From contig CAZLRH010000014.1 in assembly GCA_964562015.1 (NCBI GenBank), forward strand, positions 15,269 to 79,268: 64,000 bases of DNA. Reading direction: 5' to 3'. Under the pieces are notes generated by a model. The model was not told the DNA's origin. It saw only the letters and a program-made list of their open reading frames with translations, and made no database searches. A program made the position numbers and the translations under genes. Positions within the stretch are counted from its first letter, which is position 1; the number at the start of each line of letters is the position of its first letter. This document shows, in pieces, positions 1 through 9,382 of the stretch. Origin of the DNA: CAZLRH01 sp964562015 (GTDB lineage Bacteria > Verrucomicrobiota > Verrucomicrobiia > Opitutales > JABDGR01).

Positions 1-39
1 GCAGACGTACAGGAAAAGATTCGCAAATTCTTGAAGTAG
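1..39 (+). CDS. 3' end of an upstream gene (partial)
   Basis: The window opens inside a reading frame that codes ADVQEKIRKFLK and stops at TAG. Thirteen codons are too few to identify a family. The amphipathic, lysine-rich ending and the 44-base gap before the methyltransferase gene fit a co-oriented upstream gene, perhaps part of the same restriction-modification operon. This is only suggestive, because the rest of the gene lies outside the window. Confidence 0.4.
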   Translation, partial: ADVQEKIRKFLK

Positions 40-83
40 GAACTAGCACCTTTCCACCCACTTACTTTAATTGGCAACCCACA

Positions 84-2126
84 ATGAAGCCGCTTACCGC
101 CCTAGATTCCGAAAGCAAGTCACCCGACCTCGTGGCGGACAACGTCGCTCGGCTCAAGGCGTTGTTTCCTGAACTCATCACCGAGGGCACGGACGGGGTG
201 GCGGTGAATGTGGACGTGCTCAAGGCACTCGTGGGGGACAAGACGGTGACAGATGCGGAGGAGAAATACGGCCTCAACTGGCATGGCAAGCGCCGCGCTC
301 GGCAACTCGCCCTCATGCCCTCAACTGGCACGCTGCGCCCCTGCCCAGAGGACAGCGTTGACTGGGACACCACCCAAAACTTGATGATCGAAGGCGACAA
401 TCTCGAAGTCCTCAAGCTCCTCCAGAAATCCTACTCGGGAAAAGTAAAGCTCATCTACATTGACCCGCCCTACAACACCGGCAAGGACTTCGTCTATCCC
501 GACAATTTTCAGGACAACATCAAAAACTACCTTGAACTCACCGGCCAGACCGGCGAGGGTGGTCAAAAACTCTCGTCCAATACTGAAGCCTCGGGCCGCT
601 TTCACACCGATTGGCTCAATATGATGTATCCCCGCCTCAAGTTGGCGCGGAATCTACTGCGGGAAGATGGTGTGATTTTTGTATCCATAGATGAAAAAGA
701 AGTTCAACATCTTCGCTCTGTTGCAAATGAGTTATTTGGCGAAGAAAGTTTCGTAGCAAATGTGACTGTGGTCACGAACATGAAGGGGCGTAATGACAAG
801 AAACATGTAGCCGCATGTCACGAGCAAATCGTCATTTATGCCAAGCCCCAATTTGTGTCCTTTGGCCTAGCGCTCACCGACGAACAGCGAGCAGCCTTCA
901 AATATACAGACGAAGCCGGACAGAAGTATGCACTGCGAGACCTCCGCAAGCGTGGCGGTCCTGACAAACGAGAAGACCGACCAAAAATGTTTTTCCCTAT
1001 TTACTGGTCGCGAGAGAACGGGAAAGTTTCGCTTGCGCGTCAAAGTGCAACTGACATCGAAATCCTTCCACTTCGCGGAGATGGTAGCGAGGGACGTTGG
1101 CGTTGGGGAATTGATAAAGTTAGGGAATCTCTTGCATGGATGCACCCCAAACAGTCCGAGCGGAGTGACCGACTGGACATAGAGCATCGTGTATATCTCG
1201 ATCCCAACATTAAACTCGGTGACGCACCTGCCGAAGATGAAAATGAAGATGAAGATAACGAAGACGATGTAATAGAGCGCACGTCGAAACCGAAATCGGT
1301 CTGGCTGGGACCGAGCTTTTCTAGTGATAGCGGAAAACGTGCCATGAAGGAATTTCTTCCAGGGGAGACGTTTAGTTTCCCTAAGTCGGTCGAACTATTG
1401 CGTCAATGCATCCAGATTGGCCTAGGAAAAGATGGGTTAGCCTTGGACTTGTTTGCTGGCTCAGGTACTTTGGGGCAAGCTATCGCGGAGCAAAATGCGG
1501 CTGATGGAGGGAGCCGCTGCTTTATACTGGTGCAATTGCCAGAGCCCCTAAGTTTAGATGTGAAGGATCAGAAGGCTGCGGCAACTTTCTGCGACCAGAT
1601 CGGCAAGCCACGTAACATCGCTGAACTTACCAAAGAACGTCTACGCCGGACCGGGAAGAGGATTAAGACGGAAAATCCAATGTTTGCGGGCGACCTCGGC
1701 TTTCGCGTCTTCAAGCTCGCTTCAAGCAACATACACGAATGGGACCCGGATCGGGAGAACCTCGCTGAAACCATTGAAGCCTCCATTGAACACCTCAAGA
1801 CTGACCGCACCGAGCAAGACATTCTCTATGAATTGCTACTAAAACTCGGCCTTGACCTCTGCGTGCCGATTGAAACGAAGACCATTGCCAAGCAGGAGGT
1901 TCACTCCATCGGTGCGGGCAGTTTGCTTGTCTGCCTTTCGCCCGCCATTCCGCAGGTCGATGTCGAGCCGCTGGCCCTCGGCCTCGCAGCGTGGCACAAG
2001 GAGATGAAGCCCGCAGGCGAAACCAGCGTCGTCTTCCGCGACAGCGCCTTTGCTGACGACGTGGCCAAGACCAACCTTACCGCCATCCTCGAACAGCATG
2101 GGCTGGAAAACGTCCGCAGCCTTTAA
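84..2126 (+). CDS. mod: Type III restriction-modification DNA methyltransferase (Mod)
   Basis: Probable N6-adenine DNA methyltransferase, the modification and specificity subunit of a type III restriction-modification system. The catalytic motif DPPY sits at residues 127-130, inside the typical context IYIDPPYNTGKDF. The SAM-binding motif LDLFAGSG comes later, at about 454-461. This order, motif IV before motif I, is that of beta-class Mod enzymes, and 680 residues is a normal length. The stretch between the motifs is the expected target recognition domain and contains an acidic run rich in E, D and N near residues 385-395. The central third is visibly richer in A and T than both ends, which suggests exchange of the recognition domain. 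It is followed after 12 bases by the DinD-like gene and then res, so all three are probably one operon. Confidence 0.93.
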   Translation: MKPLTALDSESKSPDLVADNVARLKALFPELITEGTDGVAVNVDVLKALVGDKTVTDAEEKYGLNWHGKRRARQLALMPSTGTLRPCPEDSVDWDTTQNLMIEGDNLEVLKLLQKSYSGKVKLIYIDPPYNTGKDFVYPDNFQDNIKNYLELTGQTGEGGQKLSSNTEASGRFHTDWLNMMYPRLKLARNLLREDGVIFVSIDEKEVQHLRSVANELFGEESFVANVTVVTNMKGRNDKKHVAACHEQIVIYAKPQFVSFGLALTDEQRAAFKYTDEAGQKYALRDLRKRGGPDKREDRPKMFFPIYWSRENGKVSLARQSATDIEILPLRGDGSEGRWRWGIDKVRESLAWMHPKQSERSDRLDIEHRVYLDPNIKLGDAPAEDENEDEDNEDDVIERTSKPKSVWLGPSFSSDSGKRAMKEFLPGETFSFPKSVELLRQCIQIGLGKDGLALDLFAGSGTLGQAIAEQNAADGGSRCFILVQLPEPLSLDVKDQKAAATFCDQIGKPRNIAELTKERLRRTGKRIKTENPMFAGDLGFRVFKLASSNIHEWDPDRENLAETIEASIEHLKTDRTEQDILYELLLKLGLDLCVPIETKTIAKQEVHSIGAGSLLVCLSPAIPQVDVEPLALGLAAWHKEMKPAGETSVVFRDSAFADDVAKTNLTAILEQHGLENVRSL

Positions 2127-2138
2127 CCCACCTCACCC

Positions 2139-3005
2139 ATGAACACTGAACTTATCCAACGGATGCAGAGCAGTTTTGACGCGCTGGCGCAGACCCTGCC
2201 GGGTGGCGAGGGCATTGAGTTCTGGTTCGCCCGCGATTTGCAGGAGCCTTTGGGCTATGCCCGGTGGGAAAACTTCCTCACCGCAATCCAGCGGGCCATC
2301 GAGTCCTGCCAGACTTCGGGTTCCGACCCGGACAAGCATTTTCGTGGCGTCACGAAAATGGTCTCGATTGGCAGTGGCGCAGATCGCCCCATCGAGGACT
2401 TCATGCTTACGCGCTACGCCTGCTACCTCATCGCCCAAAATGGCGATCCAAGGAAGGAGCCAATAGCCTTTGCCCAGAGCTATTTCGCGGTCCAGACGCG
2501 CAAGCAAGAGGTTATTGAGGAGCGGATGAAGCTCATGGGCCGATTGGAAGCGCGGGGCAAACTCCGGGCCTCTGAAAAGGCACTGTCTGACAACATCTTC
2601 CAGCGCGGCGTGGATGACGCGGGCTTCGGGCGCATCCGCTCCAAAGGCGATGCCGCCCTCTTCGGCGGACATACCACCCTGGCGATGAAGGCGAAATTCG
2701 GCATTACTGAAACCCGGCCCTTGGCGGACTTTCTGCCAACATTGACCATCGCCGCCAAGAATCTGGCCACGGAAATGACCAACCATAACGTGCAACAGGC
2801 AAACCTGCATGGGGAGCCCGCGATCACCGATGAGCATATCCAGAACAATCGCAGCGTCCGCCAAATGCTGGACAAGCGGGGCATTAAGCCGGAAGCCCTG
2901 CCGCCTGAGGAAGACATCAAAAAACTGGAACGCCGGGTGAAAGCGGATGAAAAGAAGCTGGAGAAAAAATCAGGACGTTTGCCGAAACACGGTGGCAAGC
3001 CATGA
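2139..3005 (+). CDS. dinD: DinD-like DNA damage-inducible protein
   Basis: A 288-residue protein with the features of the DinD family: an N-terminal region containing FWFARDLQEPLGYARWENF, then a RYACYLIAQNGDP segment, then FAQSYFAVQTRKQE, and a lysine-rich charged tail. E. coli DinD is SOS-induced and is reported to antagonise RecA filaments. Here the gene lies between mod and res. Its TGA stop overlaps the res start codon (ATGA at 3002-3005), so translation of res is probably coupled to it. The position suggests a role tied to restriction, for instance sensing or limiting DNA damage caused by restriction, but that is inference. No LexA box was identified upstream. Confidence 0.82.
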   Translation: MNTELIQRMQSSFDALAQTLPGGEGIEFWFARDLQEPLGYARWENFLTAIQRAIESCQTSGSDPDKHFRGVTKMVSIGSGADRPIEDFMLTRYACYLIAQNGDPRKEPIAFAQSYFAVQTRKQEVIEERMKLMGRLEARGKLRASEKALSDNIFQRGVDDAGFGRIRSKGDAALFGGHTTLAMKAKFGITETRPLADFLPTLTIAAKNLATEMTNHNVQQANLHGEPAITDEHIQNNRSVRQMLDKRGIKPEALPPEEDIKKLERRVKADEKKLEKKSGRLPKHGGKP

Positions 3006-5977
3006 AGCTCCACTTCGAGCCCAATCTTGATTACCAGCTTCAGGCCATTGAAGCGGTGTGCGACATCTTTCGCGGTCAGGAGATTTGCCGCTCGGTGTTC
3101 ACCGTCGTCCGCGACGTGGCCGACCCGCAGCAGCGCATGGGTTTCGCCGAAAGCGACCTAGGCAGTGGCAACCGACTTGCTCTGCTCGAAGACGAACTGC
3201 TTAAAAATCTCCACGATATTCAACTCAAGAACGGCTTGCCGCCATCCAGTTCCCTGGCGTCTGGCGATTTCACCGTCGAAATGGAGACCGGCACCGGCAA
3301 GACCTATGTTTACCTGCGCACAATTTTCGAGTTAAATAAACGCTACGGTTTCACGAAGTTTGTCATCGTGGTGCCGTCCGTGGCAATCAAGGAGGGTGTC
3401 TATCACTCCATTGAGACTGCGGCAGAGCACTTCAAGGCGCTTTATACGGGGGTGCCTTTCGATTATTTTCTTTACGACTCTGCTAAACCCGGCCCGGTGC
3501 GAAACTTCGCCACCAGTCCGCACATTCAGATAATGGTAGTGACAGTGGGGGCGATCAATAAGAAGGACGTGAACAACCTCTACAAGAACACCGAGAAAGC
3601 TGGTGGCGAAAAACCCATTGACCTCATCAAGGCCACGCGCCCGATCCTGATCGTGGACGAACCCCAAAGCGTGGACGGCGGTCTGGAAGGACGAGGCAAG
3701 GAAGCGCTGGGCGAAATGAATCCACTCTGCACGCTGCGCTACTCCGCTACGCACGCGGAAAAACATCACATGGTGTATCGCCTTGATGCGGTGGACGCCT
3801 ATGAGCGCAAGCTGGTGAAGCAGATCGAAGTGGCGGCAGCCTCTGTGGAAGGTGGGCACAATAAGCCGTTTGTGCGCCTGCTGGCCGTGAGCAATAAGCG
3901 CGGAGTCATTACGGCTAAGGTGGAACTTGACATGCAAACAGCCGCCGGGGTGCAGCGTCGCGAAATCGCGGTGCAAGATGGCGATGATCTGGAAATGACC
4001 ACCCGGCGACCGATCTATCACGATTGCCGGGTGGGCGAGATCCGCGTGGCTAAGGGTGATGAGTTTATGGAACTGCGCTCCCCGGGCGGTGAACACTACC
4101 TCCGCCCTGGCCAAGCTCATGGCGACGTGGAACCGCTGGCTGTGCAACGCGAGATGATTGCCCGCACAATCAAGGAACATTTAGAGAAAGAAATGCGTCT
4201 CGCTCCCCAGGGTATAAAGGTGCTGAGCCTGTTCTTTATTGATGCCGTGGAAAAATACCGGCAATACGATGCCGACGGCAACGCGGTGAAAGGCGACTAT
4301 GCGCGAATTTTTGAGGAGGAATACCGCCGCTTGGCCAAGCACCCGGATTACCAGAGTCTCTTCAAGGAAATGGACGTGACCACGGCTGCTGCGGACGTTC
4401 ACAACGGGTATTTTTCGATTGATAAGAAGGGCGGGTGGGCGGACACCGATGAGAACAATCAGGCGAATCGCGACAATGCCGAACGGGCCTACAGCCTTAT
4501 TATGCGAGAAAAGGAAAAGCTGCTGAGTTTTGAGACACCGCTGAAATTTATTTTTTCCCACTCCGCCCTGCGTGAAGGTTGGGACAACCCGAATGTCTTT
4601 CAAATCTGCTCTCTGCGGGAGATGTCGTCGGAACGCCAGCGCCGCCAGTCCATCGGGCGCGGCTTACGCCTTTGTGTGAATCAAAATGGCGACCGTCTGC
4701 GCGGCTTCGAGATCAACACTCTCACTGTGATCGCGACTGAGAGCTTTGAGCAGTTTGCAGAAAACCTCCAAAAAGAAATTGAGCAGGACACGGGTATACG
4801 TTTCGGCATCGTGGAAACGCATCAGTTCGCTGGGATTACTGTCACCAGTGCCGGTGGACAGCTTGCGTCTCTGGGCTTCGATCAGTCGAAAGCCCTCTGG
4901 GAGCATCTACGCTCCGCTGGTCTCGTTGATGCCAAGGGCAAAGTACAGAACACCTTGCGCGAAAAGCTCAAGGACGGCACGCTGACGCTACCAGAGCCTT
5001 TCACGGCCCAATTACCGCAAGTGAAGGACATTCTCCGCAAGTTGGCTGGACGGTTGGAAATCAAGAACGCTGACGAACGCATACAGGTGAAGAGCCGTCA
5101 GGCCGTTTTGCAAGGTGCGGACTTTAAGGCGCTGTGGGAACGCATTAAGCACAAGACCACCTACCGCGTACAGTTTGACAATGAGGCTCTACTTACAACA
5201 TGCAGCGCGGCGCTCAAGGACGCCCCGCCAATTGCCAAGACCCGTCTGCAATGGCGAAAGGCCGACCTCGCCATCGGGCGCTCGGGCGTGGACGCAACGG
5301 AGACCGCTACCTCAGCCCCAGTGACTCTCGATGAAAACGACATCGAGCTTCCCGACATTCTCACCGACCTTCAGGATAAGACCCAGCTCACACGTCGCAG
5401 TATTCACCGCATCCTCGTGGAAAGTGGACGGCTCAATGATTTTAAGCGTAATCCGCAGCAGTTCATAGAACTTGCCAGCGAGATCATTAACCGCTCCAAA
5501 CGCCTTGCTCTTGTGGATGGCATCAAATATCAGCGCATTGGCCCTGCAGAATACTACGTGCAGGAACTCTTCGAAACCGAAGAGCTTACTGGTTACCTCA
5601 AGTCTATGGTCGCGGCCAACAAGTCGGTTCATGAGCAAGTGATTTACCAATCCGACACGGAACGCACTTTTGCAGAGCAATTAGAAAAGAACGAAGCAAT
5701 CAAGGTTTACGCCAAACTCCCCGGCTGGTTCCGTGTCCCCACGCCCCTCGGACCCTATAATCCCGATTGGGCGGTGCTAGTGGATAAAGATGGAACAGAA
5801 AGGCTGTATTTCGTGGTGGAGACAAAGAGCAGCCTTTTCACCGACGACCTTCGCGATAAAGAGAGCGCCAAGATAAAGTGTGGCGAGGCCCACTTTGTCG
5901 AACTCGCCAAGTACAATTCGCCTGCCGCCCTGTTCCTCAAAGCGACAAAGCTTGAGGATTTGATGGCGCAGTGCTGA
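3002..5977 (+). CDS. res: Type III restriction endonuclease subunit (Res)
   Basis: ATP-dependent restriction subunit that works in complex with Mod. The 991 residues show a superfamily 2 helicase core: Walker A METGTGKT at 94-101, a DEPQ box at 219-222 in place of the more usual DEAD, and motif VI SIGRGLRL at about 550-557. A C-terminal PD-(D/E)XK nuclease is visible as NPDWAV followed by VVETKSS, with D922, E940 and K942 as candidate catalytic residues. Length and domain order are normal for Res and no frame disruption is seen, so the system is probably active. The start overlaps the stop of the DinD-like gene by four bases (ATGA). Confidence 0.94.
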   Translation: MKLHFEPNLDYQLQAIEAVCDIFRGQEICRSVFTVVRDVADPQQRMGFAESDLGSGNRLALLEDELLKNLHDIQLKNGLPPSSSLASGDFTVEMETGTGKTYVYLRTIFELNKRYGFTKFVIVVPSVAIKEGVYHSIETAAEHFKALYTGVPFDYFLYDSAKPGPVRNFATSPHIQIMVVTVGAINKKDVNNLYKNTEKAGGEKPIDLIKATRPILIVDEPQSVDGGLEGRGKEALGEMNPLCTLRYSATHAEKHHMVYRLDAVDAYERKLVKQIEVAAASVEGGHNKPFVRLLAVSNKRGVITAKVELDMQTAAGVQRREIAVQDGDDLEMTTRRPIYHDCRVGEIRVAKGDEFMELRSPGGEHYLRPGQAHGDVEPLAVQREMIARTIKEHLEKEMRLAPQGIKVLSLFFIDAVEKYRQYDADGNAVKGDYARIFEEEYRRLAKHPDYQSLFKEMDVTTAAADVHNGYFSIDKKGGWADTDENNQANRDNAERAYSLIMREKEKLLSFETPLKFIFSHSALREGWDNPNVFQICSLREMSSERQRRQSIGRGLRLCVNQNGDRLRGFEINTLTVIATESFEQFAENLQKEIEQDTGIRFGIVETHQFAGITVTSAGGQLASLGFDQSKALWEHLRSAGLVDAKGKVQNTLREKLKDGTLTLPEPFTAQLPQVKDILRKLAGRLEIKNADERIQVKSRQAVLQGADFKALWERIKHKTTYRVQFDNEALLTTCSAALKDAPPIAKTRLQWRKADLAIGRSGVDATETATSAPVTLDENDIELPDILTDLQDKTQLTRRSIHRILVESGRLNDFKRNPQQFIELASEIINRSKRLALVDGIKYQRIGPAEYYVQELFETEELTGYLKSMVAANKSVHEQVIYQSDTERTFAEQLEKNEAIKVYAKLPGWFRVPTPLGPYNPDWAVLVDKDGTERLYFVVETKSSLFTDDLRDKESAKIKCGEAHFVELAKYNSPAALFLKATKLEDLMAQC

Positions 5978-6004
5978 ATGATGAATTTCCACCGTCTGGG
6001 GTGG

Positions 6005-6244
6005 TCAGTCGCGTACTTTACGCAAAAGTTCGGACGGATCAATGGCGAGCGCTTCTGACATCCGCAGTACCGTGTCTAAAGTGGGCATCCGCATCTGGCG
6101 TTCGACGTAGCTGACCATTTGCTGGGACAGTCCGGCGCGTTCTGCAACTGCCGACATAGACATCCCCTTGCGCACTCGGGTGTCACGCAACGCTTTGGCA
6201 ACGTTGGCGATGACGGCCTGTCGCTGCTTGTCAGAGGGTTTCAC
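6005..6244 (-). CDS. XRE-family helix-turn-helix regulator
   Basis: A 79-residue protein that is almost entirely one Cro/C1-type helix-turn-helix domain: a LRDTRVRKGMSMSAVAERAGLSQQMVSYVE core followed by the conserved PTLDTVLRMSEALAIDPSELL ending. It is convergent with res, 27 bases from its stop. Small XRE proteins often act as controller (C) proteins of restriction-modification systems, so this may time mod and res expression. However, it is not upstream of mod, so a regulator of the neighbouring mobile cassette is equally possible. I see no partner toxin gene beside it. Confidence 0.85.
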   Translation of the reverse strand: MKPSDKQRQAVIANVAKALRDTRVRKGMSMSAVAERAGLSQQMVSYVERQMRMPTLDTVLRMSEALAIDPSELLRKVRD

Positions 6245-6425
6245 GCCCCCGAACTATAGGGAGAATTTTCCCGACCTCGCATCTCACCATAGTGAGTTTT
6301 TGCCTCGCCAATAGACTTCCTAGTCAATTGTTTTGGTGCGTGGCGGATCTGGCGCTGGTGACCATATTTGCGGTAGTTGAGAAAGCTCTGGAGGCAAAAA
6401 ATCGAAGCGAACAATTTTTTAGATG

Positions 6426-6924
6426 ATGAAAAATAAAAAAAAGTAAATGCCGCGGTTGCGGGCAAATTTTTTGTTTGAATCCACGTGTGCCTCGACAGCG
6501 GTATTGCTCGGCCAAGGAATGCCAGAAAACCCGACGTGCGATAAACCGAATGGACTGGTTGAACCGGCCCGAGAACCGGGATTATTACCGAGGGGTTCAG
6601 AATGCCGAACGCGTCCGCGCATGGCGTGGAATCAAAACTCCGGTCAATTTTAAGGAACCTAAAAATGCCAAGGCGCAAGTCGGTGTGCAAAGCTCGATAA
6701 TTTTAGATGATGCTGTGCGGCAGCGACTTATCAGAGCTTTGCCTCGCCTGTCTGTGCAAGACGTGATAATTCCCGAAAATGTTCTGCTGCTGGGGTTTAT
6801 CGCTGAAATCACCGGGGATAGCGTGCAAAACTTGATAGCCAAAACGCTGCCACGGCTGTTTTCTCGCGGGCGTCACGCGCTAAATTGCTGGCTTCAAAGC
6901 GAAGTACAGAAGTTAGAAGCGTGA
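6426..6924 (+). CDS. Zinc-finger-like cassette protein, needs a frameshift at an A8 run
   Basis: The long frame (from a TTG at 6475) encodes a basic protein with RQRYCSAKECQKTRR and a YRGVQNAERVRAWRG segment, a type I associate with small proteins encoded just upstream of serine recombinases. Reading the same frame further back adds KCRGCGQIFC, which completes a CxxC plus CxxxxC zinc-finger pattern, but no ordinary start codon lies there. An ATG at 6426 reads M-K-N-K-K-K and stops at 6444-6446. Skipping one base within the A8 run at 6435-6442 joins it to the finger. So this is a slippage-expressed gene, a recent one-base frameshift, or a sequencing error in a homopolymer. The stop overlaps a GTG of the recombinase frame (GTGA at 6921-6924). 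The exact function is unknown. Confidence 0.6.
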
Positions 6925-6938
6925 ACTCGCGATCCTCC

Positions 6939-8498
6939 ATGAACCACCTCAATAACCCCTCAACGGCGGCGGCTGAAATTGTTCGCGCCGCCGCCTACGT
7001 GCGGATGTCCACCGAGCACCAACAATACTCGACGGAAAACCAACTTGATCGCATCAAGGAATATGCTGCCCGCCGTGGGATGGAAATTGTGCGGGTATAC
7101 CAAGACGACGGGAAGAGCGGCTTGACCGTGAAAGGGAGGGATCAACTCCGCCAACTGATTTCAACTGTGGAAACCGGTGGGGCTGATTTCACCTTCATTC
7201 TGGCGTATGATATTAGCCGCTGGGGTCGTTTTCAGGACGCAGATGAAAGCGGTTACTACGAATATATCTGTAAGCGCGCGGGCGTCAAAGTGAACTACTG
7301 CGCGGAGCAGTTTGAAAATGACGGTAGTCCGACATCAAATATCATTAAAAGCGTCAAGCGCTCCATGGCCGGTGAATATAGCCGGGAACTGTCCACCAAA
7401 GTTTTTCAGGGGGCGTGCCGGTTGATTCAAATGGGATACAAACAAGGTGGCGCGGCTGGTTTTGGGCTTCGGCGGATGCTCATTGACCAAAGCGGCAAGC
7501 ACAAAGGGGTGTTACAAATCGGCGAACAAAAAAGTTTGCAAACCGACCGGGTCATCCTGGTCAAGGGGCCAGAGGCAGAAGTGGAGAATATTTTATGGAT
7601 GTATCGGGCCTTTGTGCGCGAGGGCAAACGGGAATCGGAGATCGCGGATGAGCTCAACGGCAAGGGAATCCTGACCGATATTGGCAGGCCATGGTCGCGG
7701 GGGACAGTTCACCAGATTCTCACGAACGAAAAATATGTCGGTCACAATGTTTATCACCGCACCTCCTGCAAATTGAAGAAGAAACATATCAATAACCCTC
7801 CGGAGATGTGGGTTCGCAAGAACGACGCTTTCGAGGGAATTGTGCCGGAGCAACTCTTTGCGGCGGCACAGGAGGTCGTCATCGCCCGCAGCGCCAAGCT
7901 GAGTAACGAAGAAATGCTGTCCCGGTTGAAAGACCTCTGGAACCTGCAAGGGCGGCTGTCGGGGATTCTGGTGGATGAGTGTGAAGTGATGCCGTCCAGT
8001 GCGGCCTACCGGTATCGCTTTGGAAGCCTGGTGCGGGCTTACGAGCTGGTGGGCTATGATTCCGGCATCGACTACCGATTTATTGAGATCAACAAGCATT
8101 TGCGCGGTATGCACCCGAAAATCGTGGCCGAGATCATTAACCAACTGCGAGTCCTGCCAGCGGAAGTCGAACAGTTACCCAAGAGCGGCCTATTACTGGT
8201 AAACCAAGAGTTACGGGTGTCCCTGGTCTTGGCCCGCCACCTGATAACCCCGTCAGGGTCATCGCGCTGGGTCATCCGACTGGAGGAAAGCCATCAGCCG
8301 GACATTACCATTGCTGCCCGGATGGATGAATCCAACGGCACGATATTGGACTACTATTTGCTTCCGGCCATCGACATGAACGCCGACAAACTGCGGCTGG
8401 CGTCAGAAAACGGTGTTTCCCTTGATTGCTACCGTTTCGACAACCTCGACTATTTCTTTTACCTGGCAAAACGAATTTCAATTTTGGAGGTTGCATGA
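6939..8498 (+). CDS. Large serine recombinase
   Basis: Site-specific DNA recombinase of the large serine family. The N-terminal resolvase domain carries the nucleophile motif YVRMS (S24, R22 counted from the ATG at 6939), followed by DISRWGR and AGEYSRELS. A recombinase domain follows (GFGLRRML, then the segment ending TNEKYVGHNVYHRT). The C-terminal third is not the usual zinc-ribbon coiled coil, and I cannot assign it. A GTG at 6921 that overlaps the previous stop (GTGA) is an alternative start. The stop overlaps the next gene's start (ATGA at 8495-8498). The tight packing with the finger protein and two ParB-like genes looks like one mobile unit. The catalytic residues seen are intact. Confidence 0.9.
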   Translation: MNHLNNPSTAAAEIVRAAAYVRMSTEHQQYSTENQLDRIKEYAARRGMEIVRVYQDDGKSGLTVKGRDQLRQLISTVETGGADFTFILAYDISRWGRFQDADESGYYEYICKRAGVKVNYCAEQFENDGSPTSNIIKSVKRSMAGEYSRELSTKVFQGACRLIQMGYKQGGAAGFGLRRMLIDQSGKHKGVLQIGEQKSLQTDRVILVKGPEAEVENILWMYRAFVREGKRESEIADELNGKGILTDIGRPWSRGTVHQILTNEKYVGHNVYHRTSCKLKKKHINNPPEMWVRKNDAFEGIVPEQLFAAAQEVVIARSAKLSNEEMLSRLKDLWNLQGRLSGILVDECEVMPSSAAYRYRFGSLVRAYELVGYDSGIDYRFIEINKHLRGMHPKIVAEIINQLRVLPAEVEQLPKSGLLLVNQELRVSLVLARHLITPSGSSRWVIRLEESHQPDITIAARMDESNGTILDYYLLPAIDMNADKLRLASENGVSLDCYRFDNLDYFFYLAKRISILEVA

Positions 8499-9382
8499 AC
8501 GCTAAACAAGAAGACATCCATTTGGTACCAGTCGAACAAATCCGCGTGTTAAACCCACGCGCCCGCGACCAAAAGAAATTTGCCATCATCATGGAAAATA
8601 TCCGAGTGCTCGGTTTGAAAAAACCCATAACGGTGCGTCAGCGGCAAAATGACGAGGACGGTTACGATTTGGTCTGCGGCCAAGGACGCCTAGAAGCCTT
8701 CAAGAAATTAGGGTTCAAAGAAATACCCGCCTTCATCCGTGGCCTTTCCAAAAACGACGCCATGCTATGCAGCCTCGTGGAAAATATCGCGCGTCGCCAC
8801 GTCCGAGCAATTGACCAAATCAAGACAATTGATTGGATGGAACAGCAGGGACAGCCAAAATCAGCGATTGCCATCAAGACCGGGCTTTCGGAGCAATATG
8901 TAGGCGATGTCCTCATGCTACTACGACATGGCGAGGAACGACTGCTCGACGCAGTATTGCATGGTCGAATACCGATTACGATTGCTACACAAATAGCTGG
9001 TGTCTCTGACGAAGACTCACAAAAAGCTCTGATGGGGGCATACGAGAGCAAGGAGTTAAATCAAAAGAATTTGCGCGCCTTTAGAAAACTCGTTGAACAA
9101 CGCCGTTTTTTCGGTCGCAGCGCCGATCCCGTCAGAGGGCCACGAACGAGAGCACGCACGAGCGCCGCCGGACTGGTGCAGGCGTATAAGCGCTCGGTAG
9201 AAAAGCAGCGGTTGTTTGTCAGAAAGGCGCGTTCCTGCGAATCACGTCTTTTGTCCATGGCTGCGGCACTTAGAAAATTGCTTTCGGACGAGCATTTTAA
9301 TACTCTGCTCCGCGCGGAAAATTTGCTTACACTACCGGAGTTTCTAGACGAAATGATGCAGGCCGAAAGGGAGGTCGCATGA
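8495..9382 (+). CDS. ParB/RepB-like nuclease-fold protein 1
   Basis: A 295-residue protein with an N-terminal ParB/sulfiredoxin-fold domain: the opening VPVEQIRVLNPRA, then LKKPITVRQ, the CGQGRLEAFKKLG box and the LVENIARR box. A helix-turn-helix-like KSAIAIKTGLSEQYVGDVL segment follows. The ATG at 8495 was chosen because a GGAGG lies at 8486-8490 and it overlaps the recombinase stop. Family members bind DNA at partition sites. In this cassette, without a ParA, the protein more likely assists or regulates recombination, which is inference. The C-terminal third is basic and lacks a recognisable domain. Confidence 0.85.
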   Translation: MNAKQEDIHLVPVEQIRVLNPRARDQKKFAIIMENIRVLGLKKPITVRQRQNDEDGYDLVCGQGRLEAFKKLGFKEIPAFIRGLSKNDAMLCSLVENIARRHVRAIDQIKTIDWMEQQGQPKSAIAIKTGLSEQYVGDVLMLLRHGEERLLDAVLHGRIPITIATQIAGVSDEDSQKALMGAYESKELNQKNLRAFRKLVEQRRFFGRSADPVRGPRTRARTSAAGLVQAYKRSVEKQRLFVRKARSCESRLLSMAAALRKLLSDEHFNTLLRAENLLTLPEFLDEMMQAEREVA

